Shown: piece by piece, positions 46,101 to 58,000 of the stretch
How the letters are laid out: each line of letters begins with the position of its first letter
Position numbering within the stretch: position 1 is the first letter of the stretch
Source: G965219965 sp965219965
GTDB taxonomy: Bacteria > Pseudomonadota > Alphaproteobacteria > RS24
Reading direction: 5' to 3'
DNA: 64,000 nt
Assembly (NCBI GenBank): GCA_965219965.1
Contig: OZ244796.1
Location: 248,001 to 312,000, forward strand
Notes under the pieces: model-generated
Database searches by the model: none
Told to the model about the DNA's origin: nothing
What the model saw: the letters and a program-made list of their open reading frames with translations, nothing else
Made by a program: the position numbers and the translations under genes

Positions 46101-48924
46101 TATGGGTATTTCCATTCATTTTGGTCCATCCACACGTCAACTGGTTGTTGATATTATCAATCAAGATTTATCGGATTCAGTGGCATCGTATCTCCCTCAT
46201 CCAGTTGAGGATAACCGCCCAGATGGTGATGGCGATGGTAATCCTGACCTAATTATCAGTGCGCGTTTGCTTGACCCGACAACGGGTAGCGAAATTTTTA
46301 ATCTCCCTACCTCTGAAACGCAACACCCATTCATAACCATCACAACCGTTCCGCCTATCACATGGGATGAAAATTCCAATACGGCGGATGTTGTGTTCAT
46401 CGCTACGGCAACCGATGCAGACAATATTGTCGGTGAAGCGCCCAGCGACATCATCACTTATGAACTGGTCGCAGGTGCGGGTGATAATAGCTTCTTCACT
46501 ATTGACCGCACCACAGGTGAAGTGCGCTTTGTCAACACACCAGATTATGAAGCTCAAGTCAGCTATGAAGTGCATGTCAAAGCTACTTCTACCAGCACGC
46601 TGGGTGCGGGTGGCACGAGAGATGTCACGGCGCAATATACGGTGAATTTGAATGATGTAAATGACGCCCCGATTGTGGTTAATGCAATCACAGACCAAAT
46701 AGCGACTGAAGACGCTGAATTTAGCTTTACTTTTAATGAAAATGTTTTTTCCGATACAGATAGCGGCACGCTGACTTACAGGGCGCAACTGGCCGATGGT
46801 GCAGACCTATCAACAAGCTGGTTGCGTTTTGACTCCAACACGCGCACATTTTCTGGTACACCGCAAAATGGTGATGTTGGCTCGTTGTTTGTCACCGTCT
46901 TGGCAGATGATGGTGATGGCGGCGTAGGGACAAACACTTTCATCGTCACGGTGGAAAACACCAATGATGCCCCGACTGTTGTTAATGAAATTGCCGACCA
47001 GAGGATTACAGAGACGGTTGAATTTAGTTTTACCTTTGACAAAAATGTTTTTACCGATATTGATGGTGACAAGCTGACCTATACAGTTTCAGGTGATCCG
47101 TGGTGGTTGGACTTCAATTTCATTACTCGTACCTTTTCTGGCATAGCACCAGAAGGGCGTGCAGGGACATTCTCTATTACGGTGACGGCTGATGATAATA
47201 ATGGTGGTACAGTGTCGGATACATTTGATCTCACTGTTGTAGAAACCGGGCGTGAAATTAACATTCATGGATTGTTATTCAGAATTAAAGATGAAAGTGC
47301 TGTGGATATTGTTTTTCAATCAACCTCGTCCAGTAGTTATGTAAATTATAATGAAGGAACAGGTCGCCTGACCGTTTGGCTGGAGGCCATTTCCTTTTTA
47401 ACGCTTACGCTTGATGATGTTATTATCAGTTTGAACACATTTTTTGAGGATGTTGATTTGGATTCGGATTTCACGGTTGAGTTGGCCGATGGCACAGATG
47501 GTTCGCATAAATTGAATTTCGGGGCAGATGATGGCGATACGACAACGATTGAAGTTCAAAGCACAGCATACAGTTTGCCCGCAGTGCCAGTTTTAGCTAA
47601 TGAAATTGACGACCAAACCGTGACGGAAGGAACGGAATTTAGCTTTACCTTTGGTGAAAATGTGTTCGCCGATGAAGATGGCGATACATTAATTTACACC
47701 GCTATGCTGGCCGATGGTTCACCTCTATCAACACACTGGTTCCGATCAACAAGCTGGTTGCGTTTTGACTCCGACACGCGCACATTTTATGGTAGGCCTG
47801 GCCAAAACGATACAGGCACCACGCTGAGCGTTACAGTAACAGCCACCGACCCAAGCGGTGCAGATGTGACAGATACATTTCGCATTACCGTTTTAGAAAC
47901 TGGGCGTGAAGTTAATGTCCATGGATTATTGTTCAAAGTGAGAGACACGGATGTGGTGGATGTTCAGATTCAATCAACCTCAACCAGCAGTTGGGCTGAG
48001 TATGATTCATCTACGGGTCGCCTGACCGCTTGGATGGAGGGGGGTCAATATATTACGCTTGATGATATTATTACCAATTTGAACAGATTTTTTAGAGATG
48101 TTAATTTGAATTTGGATTTTGAGGTCAAGCTGGCTGAAGGTGCGGACGGGTCGCATACAATCAATTTCGGGGCGGATGATGGCGACGCGACAACGATTGA
48201 AGTGGTAAGCGGAACGGTCTATACGCTACCGGCGGCTGAGGAAGAAGAACCACCCGCCAATAATGCCCCGACTGTAGCGACTGCGATTCCTGACCAAGAG
48301 GCGACGGAAGGCACGGAATTTATCCTCACCTTTGATGCGGGCGTGTTTACCGATGCTGATAATGACCCGCTAAGCTATAGTGCCACGCTTGCCGATGGGT
48401 CGGCTCTGTCAACAAGCTGGCTGAGCTTTGATGCTGACACGCGCACCTTCTCTGGCACACCGCCAGAAGGCTCGGAGGGTACGGTTTCTGTGACCGTCAC
48501 TGCCAGCGATGGCACAAATACGGTGACGGATACATTTGATATTGAAATCGCCGCCGCAGGCAATACCCGTCCGACCGTTACCCAAACAGCTGTTACCATT
48601 GAAGTGGCCAGAGGCGCGACACTTGCACTGACCGATTTAGCCGATGATATTGGCTGGAGCGATCCTGACCCAGATGACAGCGTGTTTAGCTATTTCAAGC
48701 TGGATTTCTCTGACCCCATTCTCGGTGGGCGTTTCTATTTAGATGACGAGCAGAAAACTGCCGCTGAGCTTGAGGCCTTAACTTCTGGTGCTGTGGAATT
48801 CAGGGCGGGGAATAAAAACGGTGCCCCGTTCAGCTTCACCCTGCAGGTGGGCGATGGCGGTGACAGTGGCACAGACGCAACCGACCTGCTCGCACCCATA
48901 ACCATAACCATAGATGTGTTGTAG
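43129..48924 (+). CDS. Giant modular Ig/cadherin protein 2
   Basis: 1931 residues, no signal peptide, GGAG before the ATG. The N-terminus (1-125) resembles a Calx-beta-type repeat (SGVVNFASGAVDAQTVTITP, TLSDDE), followed by two copies (period 151 residues) of a GGGDDxYIITRF...AIGAS module. Then Ig-like repeats alternate with the unnamed module described in the findings: long copies near 520 and 945, each followed by a cadherin repeat, and short copies near 1374 and 1592 (HGLLFRIKD, HGLLFKVRD). A CSPG-like domain ends the protein. There is no C-terminal RTX cassette, unlike protein 1. Predicted secreted adhesin or matrix protein; function inferred from domains only. Confidence 0.8.
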   Translation: MTTQFDISALGLTVTEGGVYSFTLTPKAALGSDTVIRWEIVPKGELPISSSDFSALSGVVNFASGAVDAQTVTITPSDDSVLEVLKHFEIRVYEVVGDRDDTTTETDDILIGSQDVTLSDDETDDYGSSRLSSTGEANILTAANTQDLTTSGGGGDDIYIITRFQHGDVSISDTFGTNLVKFDAGVTITDYSETSVSFFGNVSILSVSLTLSTGAEVMIDAPLSFSFQLGDGETLSYADFKTAIGASGTNATSALAADYAVTTQTSVPDISGNTEDAPTQRLVSTGEADVLGAGGDFSFTASGGGGDDTYIITRFQHGDVSISDTFGTNLVKFDAGVTITDYSETSVSFFGNVSILSVSLTLSTGAEVMIDAPLPFSFQLGDGEVLSYAAFKTAIGASGTAGSSTLAADYTVTAPQTPTQEPEEESIIDAQTATEDVQFSFTIPADAFGTGTFTYEATLADGSDLPDWLTFNADTRTFSGEPAQSDTGTLSITVTATDTTAGTAITETFTLTVENTDNHDPVFVIDGPNIIVSGIKIIFTGDETVPLAQFYNSSGTAHSITYSTYSSILRIFTSHANLTLQDMVDLINANPAAAAFAGHNDARSDEHKSWMRAELVDPTTGGDALDYTAFFGGIGRRKNHDFVDVSITWGENADVSGVVFTARATDADNVVGRPPSDIITYELIEGQGDNSAFSIDTNTGEVRFLTNPDYETKTSYEVHVKAISTNSAGAGSIKEVTNQYTVYITDENDAPTVVREIGDQMANEGEVFTLYVSDYFTDINGNRLTYSASVSWLNYDSATQTLSGIPPVGTAGTFTITVMAADRFGATATEEFTITVIRPPNRPPSVARGIPDQVATEDTAFSFTFNENTFADADADTLTYTVLGNPSWLKFDADTRTFSGTPTRGATGIVSVTVIATDPDGETAMDSFTLAVENIDNNAPVFANATTTHTVVIQGIEFSYLGDALPEDFFVAFHYHTASNYVIEPITRNGAMGISIHFGPSTRQLVVDIINQDLSDSVASYLPHPVEDNRPDGDGDGNPDLIISARLLDPTTGSEIFNLPTSETQHPFITITTVPPITWDENSNTADVVFIATATDADNIVGEAPSDIITYELVAGAGDNSFFTIDRTTGEVRFVNTPDYEAQVSYEVHVKATSTSTLGAGGTRDVTAQYTVNLNDVNDAPIVVNAITDQIATEDAEFSFTFNENVFSDTDSGTLTYRAQLADGADLSTSWLRFDSNTRTFSGTPQNGDVGSLFVTVLADDGDGGVGTNTFIVTVENTNDAPTVVNEIADQRITETVEFSFTFDKNVFTDIDGDKLTYTVSGDPWWLDFNFITRTFSGIAPEGRAGTFSITVTADDNNGGTVSDTFDLTVVETGREINIHGLLFRIKDESAVDIVFQSTSSSSYVNYNEGTGRLTVWLEAISFLTLTLDDVIISLNTFFEDVDLDSDFTVELADGTDGSHKLNFGADDGDTTTIEVQSTAYSLPAVPVLANEIDDQTVTEGTEFSFTFGENVFADEDGDTLIYTAMLADGSPLSTHWFRSTSWLRFDSDTRTFYGRPGQNDTGTTLSVTVTATDPSGADVTDTFRITVLETGREVNVHGLLFKVRDTDVVDVQIQSTSTSSWAEYDSSTGRLTAWMEGGQYITLDDIITNLNRFFRDVNLNLDFEVKLAEGADGSHTINFGADDGDATTIEVVSGTVYTLPAAEEEEPPANNAPTVATAIPDQEATEGTEFILTFDAGVFTDADNDPLSYSATLADGSALSTSWLSFDADTRTFSGTPPEGSEGTVSVTVTASDGTNTVTDTFDIEIAAAGNTRPTVTQTAVTIEVARGATLALTDLADDIGWSDPDPDDSVFSYFKLDFSDPILGGRFYLDDEQKTAAELEALTSGAVEFRAGNKNGAPFSFTLQVGDGGDSGTDATDLLAPITITIDVL
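43621..43797 (+). repeat. 177-bp exact repeat, unit 1 (453-bp period)
   Basis: Identical to 44074-44250, 453 bases (151 codons) on. Encodes the core of the GGGDDxYIITRF module. The same pair recurs inside the copy at 58929-60106. Confidence 0.85.
44074..44250 (+). repeat. 177-bp exact repeat, unit 2
   Basis: Second unit of the tandem pair that begins at 43621. The flanks of the two units have diverged, so only the core has stayed identical. Confidence 0.85.
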
Positions 48925-49043
48925 CTTGATACATAAAAACTATGGGATTCATAGGTATAACCAATAATTGCAGTTTTCTACCAGTTTTCTGCGGGTTTTG
49001 CTGTTTTTTCCGTATTTGATATTATTTAACATAAATAATGTAT

Positions 49044-49049
49044 TATAAT
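49044..49049 (+). promoter_or_regulatory. TATAAT -10 element before giant gene 3
   Basis: Consensus TATAAT in a very AT-rich 164-base gap, 40 bases before the ATG, with an AGGGAC ribosome site between. No convincing -35 at normal spacing. Confidence 0.4.
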
Positions 49050-49088
49050 CAATGATATATGGTCTGAGCTGATTAGGGACAAAGCGAT

Positions 49089-52000
49089 ATGACAACTCAG
49101 AATGATATGCCAAGGCTGGTCGTAAAGACAGGCTCTGACGACCTCGTGCTGTCGCATAATGAGGACGACAAGGTGCGCACCATTGGGGGTGTGCTGGCCT
49201 ATAGTGCTACCGATGCCGATGCCCTGAATTTTTATACTGAAGCCAGAGGTGGGGAAGGTGAAGGCTCAGATACGAACGCCCAGCGCACGAGTATTCAAAA
49301 AAGCGTTGACACCATCGCTGAAATTGGCGTGGCCGCCCTTGCTTTGGAATCCAATGTGGCGATAATTTTCGGCACTTATGGTGTTTTCACCCTCATACGT
49401 GATGAAGCGACAGATGAGCTACGCTGGGAATATCAGCTGGCTCATGACGATGTTGGCACGCAAGCCATGCGCGATACTGTTCAAGCATTGGGTACGGGTG
49501 ACGTTGTTTATGATGTGCTTGGTATTTATGTAAGCGATGGGATAACACCTTCGCTTCCTATTGTTCTCACTGTTACCATTACTGGTGAAAATGACGACCC
49601 GACACAAATACGTAATAACGGCATGGCCTATGATAGCGACGCAGAAAGTACCCTTCTTTCTGTGCGTCTGTTGCAGTGGGCAGATGTTGATGATGATGCT
49701 GAGCAGATTACCTATACGCTTACCGCAATCCCCGCTTCGGGCGTATTGCAGTTAAATAATGGCTCTGATTGGACAGATTTAGCGGTCAGCAACACATTCA
49801 CCCAAGCTGATATTAACGCCAGCCGTGTGCGCTATGTGCCAGACGCGCTTGCGCCCACTTCGGTAAGTTTCAAATTCACCGTTTCAGACGGGGAAAGCGT
49901 AGCTTCTGCCGAACAGACATTTCAAATCACTGTGCGCGAGACCTATCAACTGCCCGATGACCAAGGTACAGAGGCAGGTAATAATGTTGACCTCTCTACC
50001 GAAACCACCCCGCAAACGGTTGAAACGGGCGAAGGGGAGGATGAGATTATTGACAGTAAAGGCAATGACCGCATTGATGCAGGCCGCGATGATGACATGA
50101 TTGACCTTGGCACAGGCGGGGCGGATGAAGTTATTTATGAGTTTGAAAAATCCGATGATGGCTATATTGCCCTTGATGGTGGTGATGACATCATCAATTT
50201 CCGCCGTGGTGAAGACCGTTTGGTTTTTAATGACGCACAGGATACAAGTTTCATTGATGACGTAAATGACAAATACAAAGTTATGGTGAATTGGGGAACA
50301 GATGCCAATGGTGGCTGGGTCGTTGAAGGGCTTTATTTCCTTTTTGTGGATGCGGTTTATTCTAGCTCTGGTAGCATTGCCAATAGCATGGTTTCGCTGA
50401 CATTTAGCAATCCCATACCAGCAGATGAATTCCTCATCCTTGTAGATAATGACGGCCCAAATGATGGCTATGAAAACGGTCTCATTACAACAGCCGACGC
50501 CTTACGCGCCGTGCTTGGGGTGGATAGTATCGCGCCGACCATTAAAAATGCCGTACCCATTGTAGCCAATCCGATTAACGACCAAACGGCAGCAGAAGAC
50601 GCTGAATTTAGCTTTACTTTTGATGAAGCTGTTTTCAGTGATGCTGATGGTGATACGCTAGCATATACCGCTAAGCTGGCAGGCGGCGTAGGTTTGCCCA
50701 ACTGGCTGGAATTTAATGCTGATACGCGCACCTTTTCTGGCACGCCAACCAATGACGATGTTGGTAACTATACCATCATTATTACAGCAAAAGACCGCCA
50801 TAATGAAACGGTAACAGATGAGTTCACCATTATGGTGGTCAACACCAATGACGCGCCAGTGGTGACAAATTCTGGCACAGATGCGATTGTGGTTATTGAA
50901 GGTGAAAGTGCCACCATTACCGAAGCAATGCTAGGCGTGTCGGATGAAGATGATGATGATAATGACGCTAATGGCAATTTGCTTGGCACGATGGTGCTGA
51001 AAGTTTCCGATGTACAAAATGGCAAATTCCAGCTTAGCGGGGCGGATGTTACGCAATTCACGCTGGCCGATGTACGGGCGGGCAATGTTGCTTTTGTCCA
51101 TGATGGTGGCGAGCAGTTTGAAGTTGTCAATGGTTCCATAACCAACACGCCCCGTTCAACCCATTTTACGCTGGTGGCCAATGATGGTGATACTGACAGC
51201 GCACCAATGGTGTTTACGCTGGATGTTACGCCCGTCAATGATGCGGTCATGGTGTCGGATGGTGTTGACGACCAAACGGTTACAACTGGGGCGGTTTTCA
51301 CCTTTAGCATTGCGGAAACGGCTTTTGCCGATATTGACAGCGATATTGTGTCTTATGCTGCCACGCTGGCCGATGGCTCGGAATTGCCCGACTGGCTGAG
51401 CTTTGATGCCGCCACGCGTACATTTTCTGGCATAAGGCTGAGGTCAGATGTGGGTACCACGACCATCCGCGTGACCGCCACGGATGATGACGGCAACACC
51501 GCGTCGGATGATTTCGTGCTGACCGTTGAGGCGGGCGAGGCGACATTGGAAATAAGCACGATTGCTGGAACTGTGTCTGTGGCGGAAAGTGCCGATTATA
51601 CCACTGACACGGATGCGGGTTTGACATTCCGCGCCGTGGCCGATATCGCCCTGACGGCGAGTCATTTCACCCTCTATGAAGGCACGTCGCAAACGGCCAG
51701 CACGCGGTTCAAAGTGGTGGCCGATGCCAGCGTAACGAATGGCTGGAAAATCCAAATTGTCTCTGGCGCAAGTTTTGATTATGAGACGGATGGCGCGAGC
51801 ATTGCGCTTCGGGTTGTCGTTGATGACGGGGCAGGGACACAAGCTGAAGCAAATAGCACTTTCAGCATTGAGAATGTTGAAGATGAAGTCCCTGTCTTTA
51901 CGACAGAGGGCGCAACAAGCGCGGGGCAGATTAATACAATTCCGAGTGTTATCGTTAATGGCGTTGAATTCTTCTATCTAGGTGATGATGTGCCAGAAGA

Positions 52001-55000
52001 GTTTTTTATTCGTACCAAAGAAGACAGCGTGTTTAACTACAGAATTACACAACTTGGTGGCATTACGCCACGTGGCTTGCGATTCAACTTGGATGAATTC
52101 ACCCGCCAAGATATTATTGATACGATTAATACGTTCAAAAACGAGTTTTCAAAAATTATCCGTGGTTCTCAAAAGTATATCCAGCTCAGTGATGAGCGGC
52201 GCGATAATGACGGAGACGGCCATATTGACCAAATCATTGAAGCGCGTCTGGTTGATGGCTTTGATGCTCACGGCCTTTTCATGGGTCGTGGCGTTTTGCG
52301 GAATGGGCGATATGATTTCACCCACGAAAATTTATCCACCATCATTATTGATACACCCATTTCTGTAGATGAAAACAGCGATGTGAATGATGTTGTGCTT
52401 ACCGTAACCGCAACCGATGCTGATAATATAGATGGCACGACACCGACCGAGAGCATCACCTATGAACTGGTGGCTGATTTGCAAGGTAGCGATAATGAAA
52501 AATTCATAATTGATGAAACCACAGGTGAGGTACGTTTTATTGATAGTCCCGATTTTGAAACTCAATCCTCTTATGTGATTTATATCCGGGCGATTTCTAC
52601 CAGCACATTGCCTAGTGGTATGACACGCCAATCTGACCTTATCCAATATACGGTCAATGTGAATAATGTGAACGAAGCCCCAGAAATTGATAGCGGAGGC
52701 TTTATGACTCAAGGGGTCAATGTGAACGGCCTTATTTTCACCGCTATTGCTGGTCAAGTGCCAGATGGTGTTAAGATATCATTTGTTTCTGACAGCTTTG
52801 GTGGCAGTTTTACTGACCCTGTGGAATATGACGAATCTGCCAATCAGCTGACTATTCACGCCACGTCGGGAAGGCATAATACACTCAATAAGCTCATGGC
52901 ACTTATCAATGGCGATAGCGATGCCAATAGCCGCTTTACCTTGTCACTGGCTGATGGAGTGGATGGTGATGCTGCCATTAACACAGGAAGCAGTGCTTGG
53001 GAGCTGCAAACTTTCACGCTGTCGCCGCAAAATGTGACAATTACCGAAGGCGGTAGTTTTACTCTCAACGAAACGATATTGGGCGTGTCGGATAATGATG
53101 TGGCCGATAATGACGCTGATGGCAATTTACTTGGCACGATAGTGCTGAAAGTTTCCAATATTCAAAATGGCACAATCCAGCTTTCGGGTGTGGATGTCAC
53201 CCAATTTACACTGGCCGATGTGCGGGCGGGCAATGTTGTCTTTGTCCATGATGGCGGCGAGCAGTTTGAAACTGTCAATGGGTTCAAAACTGACACGCCT
53301 CGTTCAACTCATTTTACGCTAGTCGCTAGTGACGCTAACTCCGATAGTGAGCCAGTGATATTTACGCTGGATGTAACGCCCGTCAATGACGCATTGGTTG
53401 TGGCCGACGGTATTGGAGACCAGACACTCACGACAGGAGGAAATCCTTTCTTTAGCATTCCAGCAACGGCGTTCGCTGATGCTGATAGCAATATAGCGTC
53501 CTATACGGCAACGCTGGCTGATGGCACAGCTCTGCCAAGCTGGCTGGATTTTGATACGGATACGGGCGGTTTTACTGCCACGCCGCTTAAGAGTGATGCT
53601 GGTTCTATTACTATCCGCGTGACGGCTACGAACACTGAAGGTGATACAGTATCCGATGATTTCGTGCTGACCATTGAAGCCAGCGAGGCAGCGTTGGATA
53701 TTTCTGGCATTGCTGGCCATGCCTCAGCGCAAGAGAATATTGATTATACCACCGACACGGATGCGGGTCTGACTTTCAGAGCCACTAGTGATAGTGGGCT
53801 AACGGCAAGCAATTTCACTGTCTATGAGGGCGCGTCTGAAACGGCTAGCACACGATTCAAAGTGGTGGCCGATACGGGTACGACCAATGGCTGGAAAATC
53901 CAAATTATTTCTGGCGCAAGTTTTGATTATGAAACAGACGGAGCGAGCCTTCCGCTTCGGGTTGTCGCCGATGATGGGGCAGGGGAGCAGGTTGAGAGAA
54001 ACAGTACTTTCGGCATTGAAAATGTTGATGATGTTGGACCAGAATTTGAGGTAGATGGCCCAACGAGCAATGGGCAGGTAAGTTTCGCGCCGAGCGTTGT
54101 CATTAATGGCGTTGAATTCTTATATCTGGGCGACGATATGCCAGAAGGATTTTATATCAGAATTAGAAATGATAATGAGTTTGGTTACAAAATTAAAGAG
54201 ATTGTGGACGGTGAGGGAGATTTGCAAGGGCTAAGGTTCTCATTTGATGAATTCTCACGCAACAATATTATTGATTTGGTTAATACGGACTCAAGCCATT
54301 TTACATTCACCGTCCGTGGCAGGTTTCTTCCACCCTTCCGCCCGATTGACAATCGCCGTGACCGTGATGGGGATGGCAAAAAAGACCAAATCTTGGAAGC
54401 GCGTCTGGTTGACGGCTTTGACGCGAACGGCCTTTTTATGGGTCCCGGTGTTTTGACCCATGACGACCATGTATTGGTCGTAAAAACCGAAACCGCCACC
54501 ATCGTTGATACACCTGTTAGTTTTGATGAAAACGGTAATGCTGATGATGTGGTGTTCACTGTTGCGGCGAAAGATGATGATAATGTTGCAGGCGAGACAC
54601 CGACTGAAACGTTCACTTATGAGCTGGTGCGTGATTTGCAAGGTAGCGATAATGACAAATTCATAATTGATGCGGCTACGGGTGCGGTGCGCTTTATCGC
54701 TTCGCCCGATTATGAAACGCAAGCTAGCTATAATGTTTATATACGTGCGACTTCCACCAGCACATTGCCCAGTAGTACGCCGCGCCAATCTGACATTATC
54801 CAATATACGGTCAATGTGAATGATGTGAATGAAGCACCAGAAATTGCGGGCATAGGCGTTTTGCCCGGCACGGTTAATGTGAACGGCCTGATTTTTACTA
54901 GTATTGTTGGCAAAGTGCCAGCAGATGTGGATGTGTTCTTTTCTTATTATTCGGGTTCACAGGGATTTGGTAATGACCGTGTGCAATATGATGAGACCGC

Positions 55001-58000
55001 CGCCCAGCTGGTCATTTACGGTAGGCCGCGCGTCCATAATACACTCAATAAGCTCATGGCACTTATCAATGGTGATGGTGATGCCAATAGCCGTTTCACC
55101 CTGTCACTGGCCGATGATGCGGATGGCGATGCGGAAATTGACCTGACGGATGAGAGTGTTTGGGAGCGTCAAACCTTTTCGCTGGTATCACAAACGGCTA
55201 CGCCTGTGATTGGTCAAGGTGGCAGAATCATCATCACTGAGGCCATGCTGGGCGTGTCGGATGTTGATGCAGATGATAATGACGCAAATGGCGACCCGCT
55301 TGGCACCATGTTGCTTAAAGCCTCCAATGTGCAAAATGGCACATTCCAACTTTCGGGCGTGGATGTCACGCAATTTACACTGGCCGATGTGCGGGCGGGC
55401 AATGTGGAATTTGTGCATGATGGTAGTACGGTGGATGCTAACAGCCCGACTGGCTTTACACTGATTGCCAATGATGGCGAAGATGATAGTGCGCCTGTTG
55501 CCTTTGTGCTGGAGGTGGACGCAGTCCCGATAATTAAGAATGCAATTATTAACCAAACGGCGACCGAAGGTGTAGAATTTAGCTTTACTTTTGATGCCAA
55601 CACTTTTGCTGATGCGAATGGTGATACGCTGACCTATACCGCCACGCTAAGAAATGGTAATGAGCTGCCAGATTGGCTGAGCTTTGATGCCGAAACGCGG
55701 ACATTTTCTGGCACGCCATTTTATAGACATGTTGGCAATCATGGCATTGCCGTCACGGCGGATGACGGCAATGGTGGCACGGTGACGGATGAATTCTTCA
55801 TCACGGTTGAAGAAGTGCCTAATATCGCTCCGACTGTGACTGGTGCAGTTGCCGACCAAACGGTGGATGAGGATGCAGAATTTAGCCTTAATTTAGGCAC
55901 TGTCTTTAGTGACGCAAATAAAGACTTGCTGACCTACAGCGTTTCGGGTGCAGACTGGTTGAGTATATCGGAGGGTGTGCTTTCTGGCACACCGCTTCAG
56001 GAGCATATTGGCACATACACAATCACGCTTGCGGCGGATGATGGGCGTGGTGGCACAGTGTCGGATGAATTTGTTATTACGGTTGAAAATACCAATGACG
56101 CTCCGACGGTTGCCAATCCAGTTCCTGACCAAAGATTGTTAGAAGGTGAATCGTTTAGGATTGATGTAAACACTGTCTTCACCGATATAGATGAAGGCGA
56201 TACGCTATCTCTTTCTTCGGAGATTGTTGGTTGGACATCCTCGGTTGAGCCGAAAACATGGCTGAGATATAATCCAATCACAGACATTCTGCATGGTACA
56301 GCCCCAGTAGGCAGTTCGGGAACAGTCACGGTGGAGGTGAATGCGACTGATGCAGCTGGTGATAAGACAGTAGATATATTTGTTATACACATCTCTGCGC
56401 CCACTCCTGTAGCGAGTGCGGAACCTGTGAAGGCCGATTCGTTACCACCAGTTCCAGCGACTGCACCGATAGTTGCCAACCCGATTGCCGACCAAGTGAT
56501 TACGGAAGGCACTGAATTTAGCTTTACCATTCCATCTGATGCTTTCACCGATGCAGATGGTGATAGGCTGACTTATGTCGCGGCCTTGAACGAGATTACG
56601 GTTCTGCCAGACTGGCTGAATTTTGATGCTGATACGCGGACATTTTCTGGCACGACTCCAGTGGGTGGCGCCAGCTTCACTGTTGCTGTCACAGCCAGCG
56701 ATGATGACACAAATTCAGTGACGGATAAATTCACGCTTACCATTGACAGTCCCGCACGCTTTGACGCTGAAACAAATGGCGAAACGGGTTCAAGAATGGA
56801 GCAGGCGGTCATCATTCAGGGCATTAAACTTATCTATACAGGCAATGATATTGCCGAAGGGGAAAGTTTCTTCCTGCAAATAGCCAACGATAATACGGAC
56901 GGCATAAAGTTTGACGTGCGGCATCTTGGCGGTCCGCCAGCGGGGATACATCTTACACTGACAGATGTGTCTAGCTTTCTTACTCAATCCTTTATTGATA
57001 GCAACACGCCGCGTTTGAAGCATATTGTCGATTTGATTAACGATTCCTTGCCGAATTTCCCGAACGCGGCAGATGTTCGCCCTGAAAGTAAAAAGTCTCT
57101 GGTGCGTGCCGAATTGGTTGACCCAAGCACGGGTGATGATTTATTTGATATTCTTGCAGCGGTAGCGGGCGACGGCACCTATCAATTTGAGACGATGGCA
57201 GTTGATGGGTTGCAGGTCACTGACCCTGTTATATGGAATCAACACACCGATGCGGCAGATATTTTGTTCACTGTTTCGGCGAGTGATGCTGATGCAAATG
57301 ATGTGATTCACTATGAATTCGCCAATGAGCGTGGCAATAATAATAATTACTTCACCATTGACCGAAATACAGGTGCAGTGCGTTTTGCTGACGCACCTGA
57401 CCATGAAGCAGACCCAGCCGACTATGCAGTTTTTGTCAAGGCCGTATCTACCAAAGCATCAGGTAGCACAGTTGAGGCAGTGATTAAATATGTCGTTAAT
57501 TTTCAATTTTTGAATGAGGCGCCGATAGTTGCCAATCCGATTGCCAATCAAATGGTTGCGGAAGGGGATTTGTTTAGCTTCATTTTTGATACCAACACCT
57601 TCACCGATGCAGATGGCGACACACTGACCTATAATGCGTCTTTGGCTGATGGTTCGGCACTGCCTGGTTGGTTGCTTTTTGACGCTGATACACGCAGTTT
57701 CTCTGGTACCCCACCAGAAGGCGATGACACCAGTCTCACTATTGCTGTGACGGCGACAGATGGTGTGGGTGCAGAGGTCACGGATGAATTTACGCTCACC
57801 ATTGACCGCCCCGTACGCTTTGACGCTGAAACAGATGGTGAAACTACCGCAGAAACGGAGGAAGGGGTTATCATTCAAGGTATTAGAATTATCTATGCGG
57901 GTGACAATGCAACGGAAGGTCAGAATTTCTTCCTAGAAATACGTAACAATGTCAACGCTCTAAAATTTGATGCAAAACATATTATTGGCCCGCCAGTAGG

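Noticed and set aside
45001..46788. Long antisense open frames inside the giant genes (for example 45001-45687, 46249-46788 and 60009-60617 on the minus strand)
   Set aside because: They are by-products of the repetitive coding strand, contain no recognisable domain and repeat wherever the sense repeats do.
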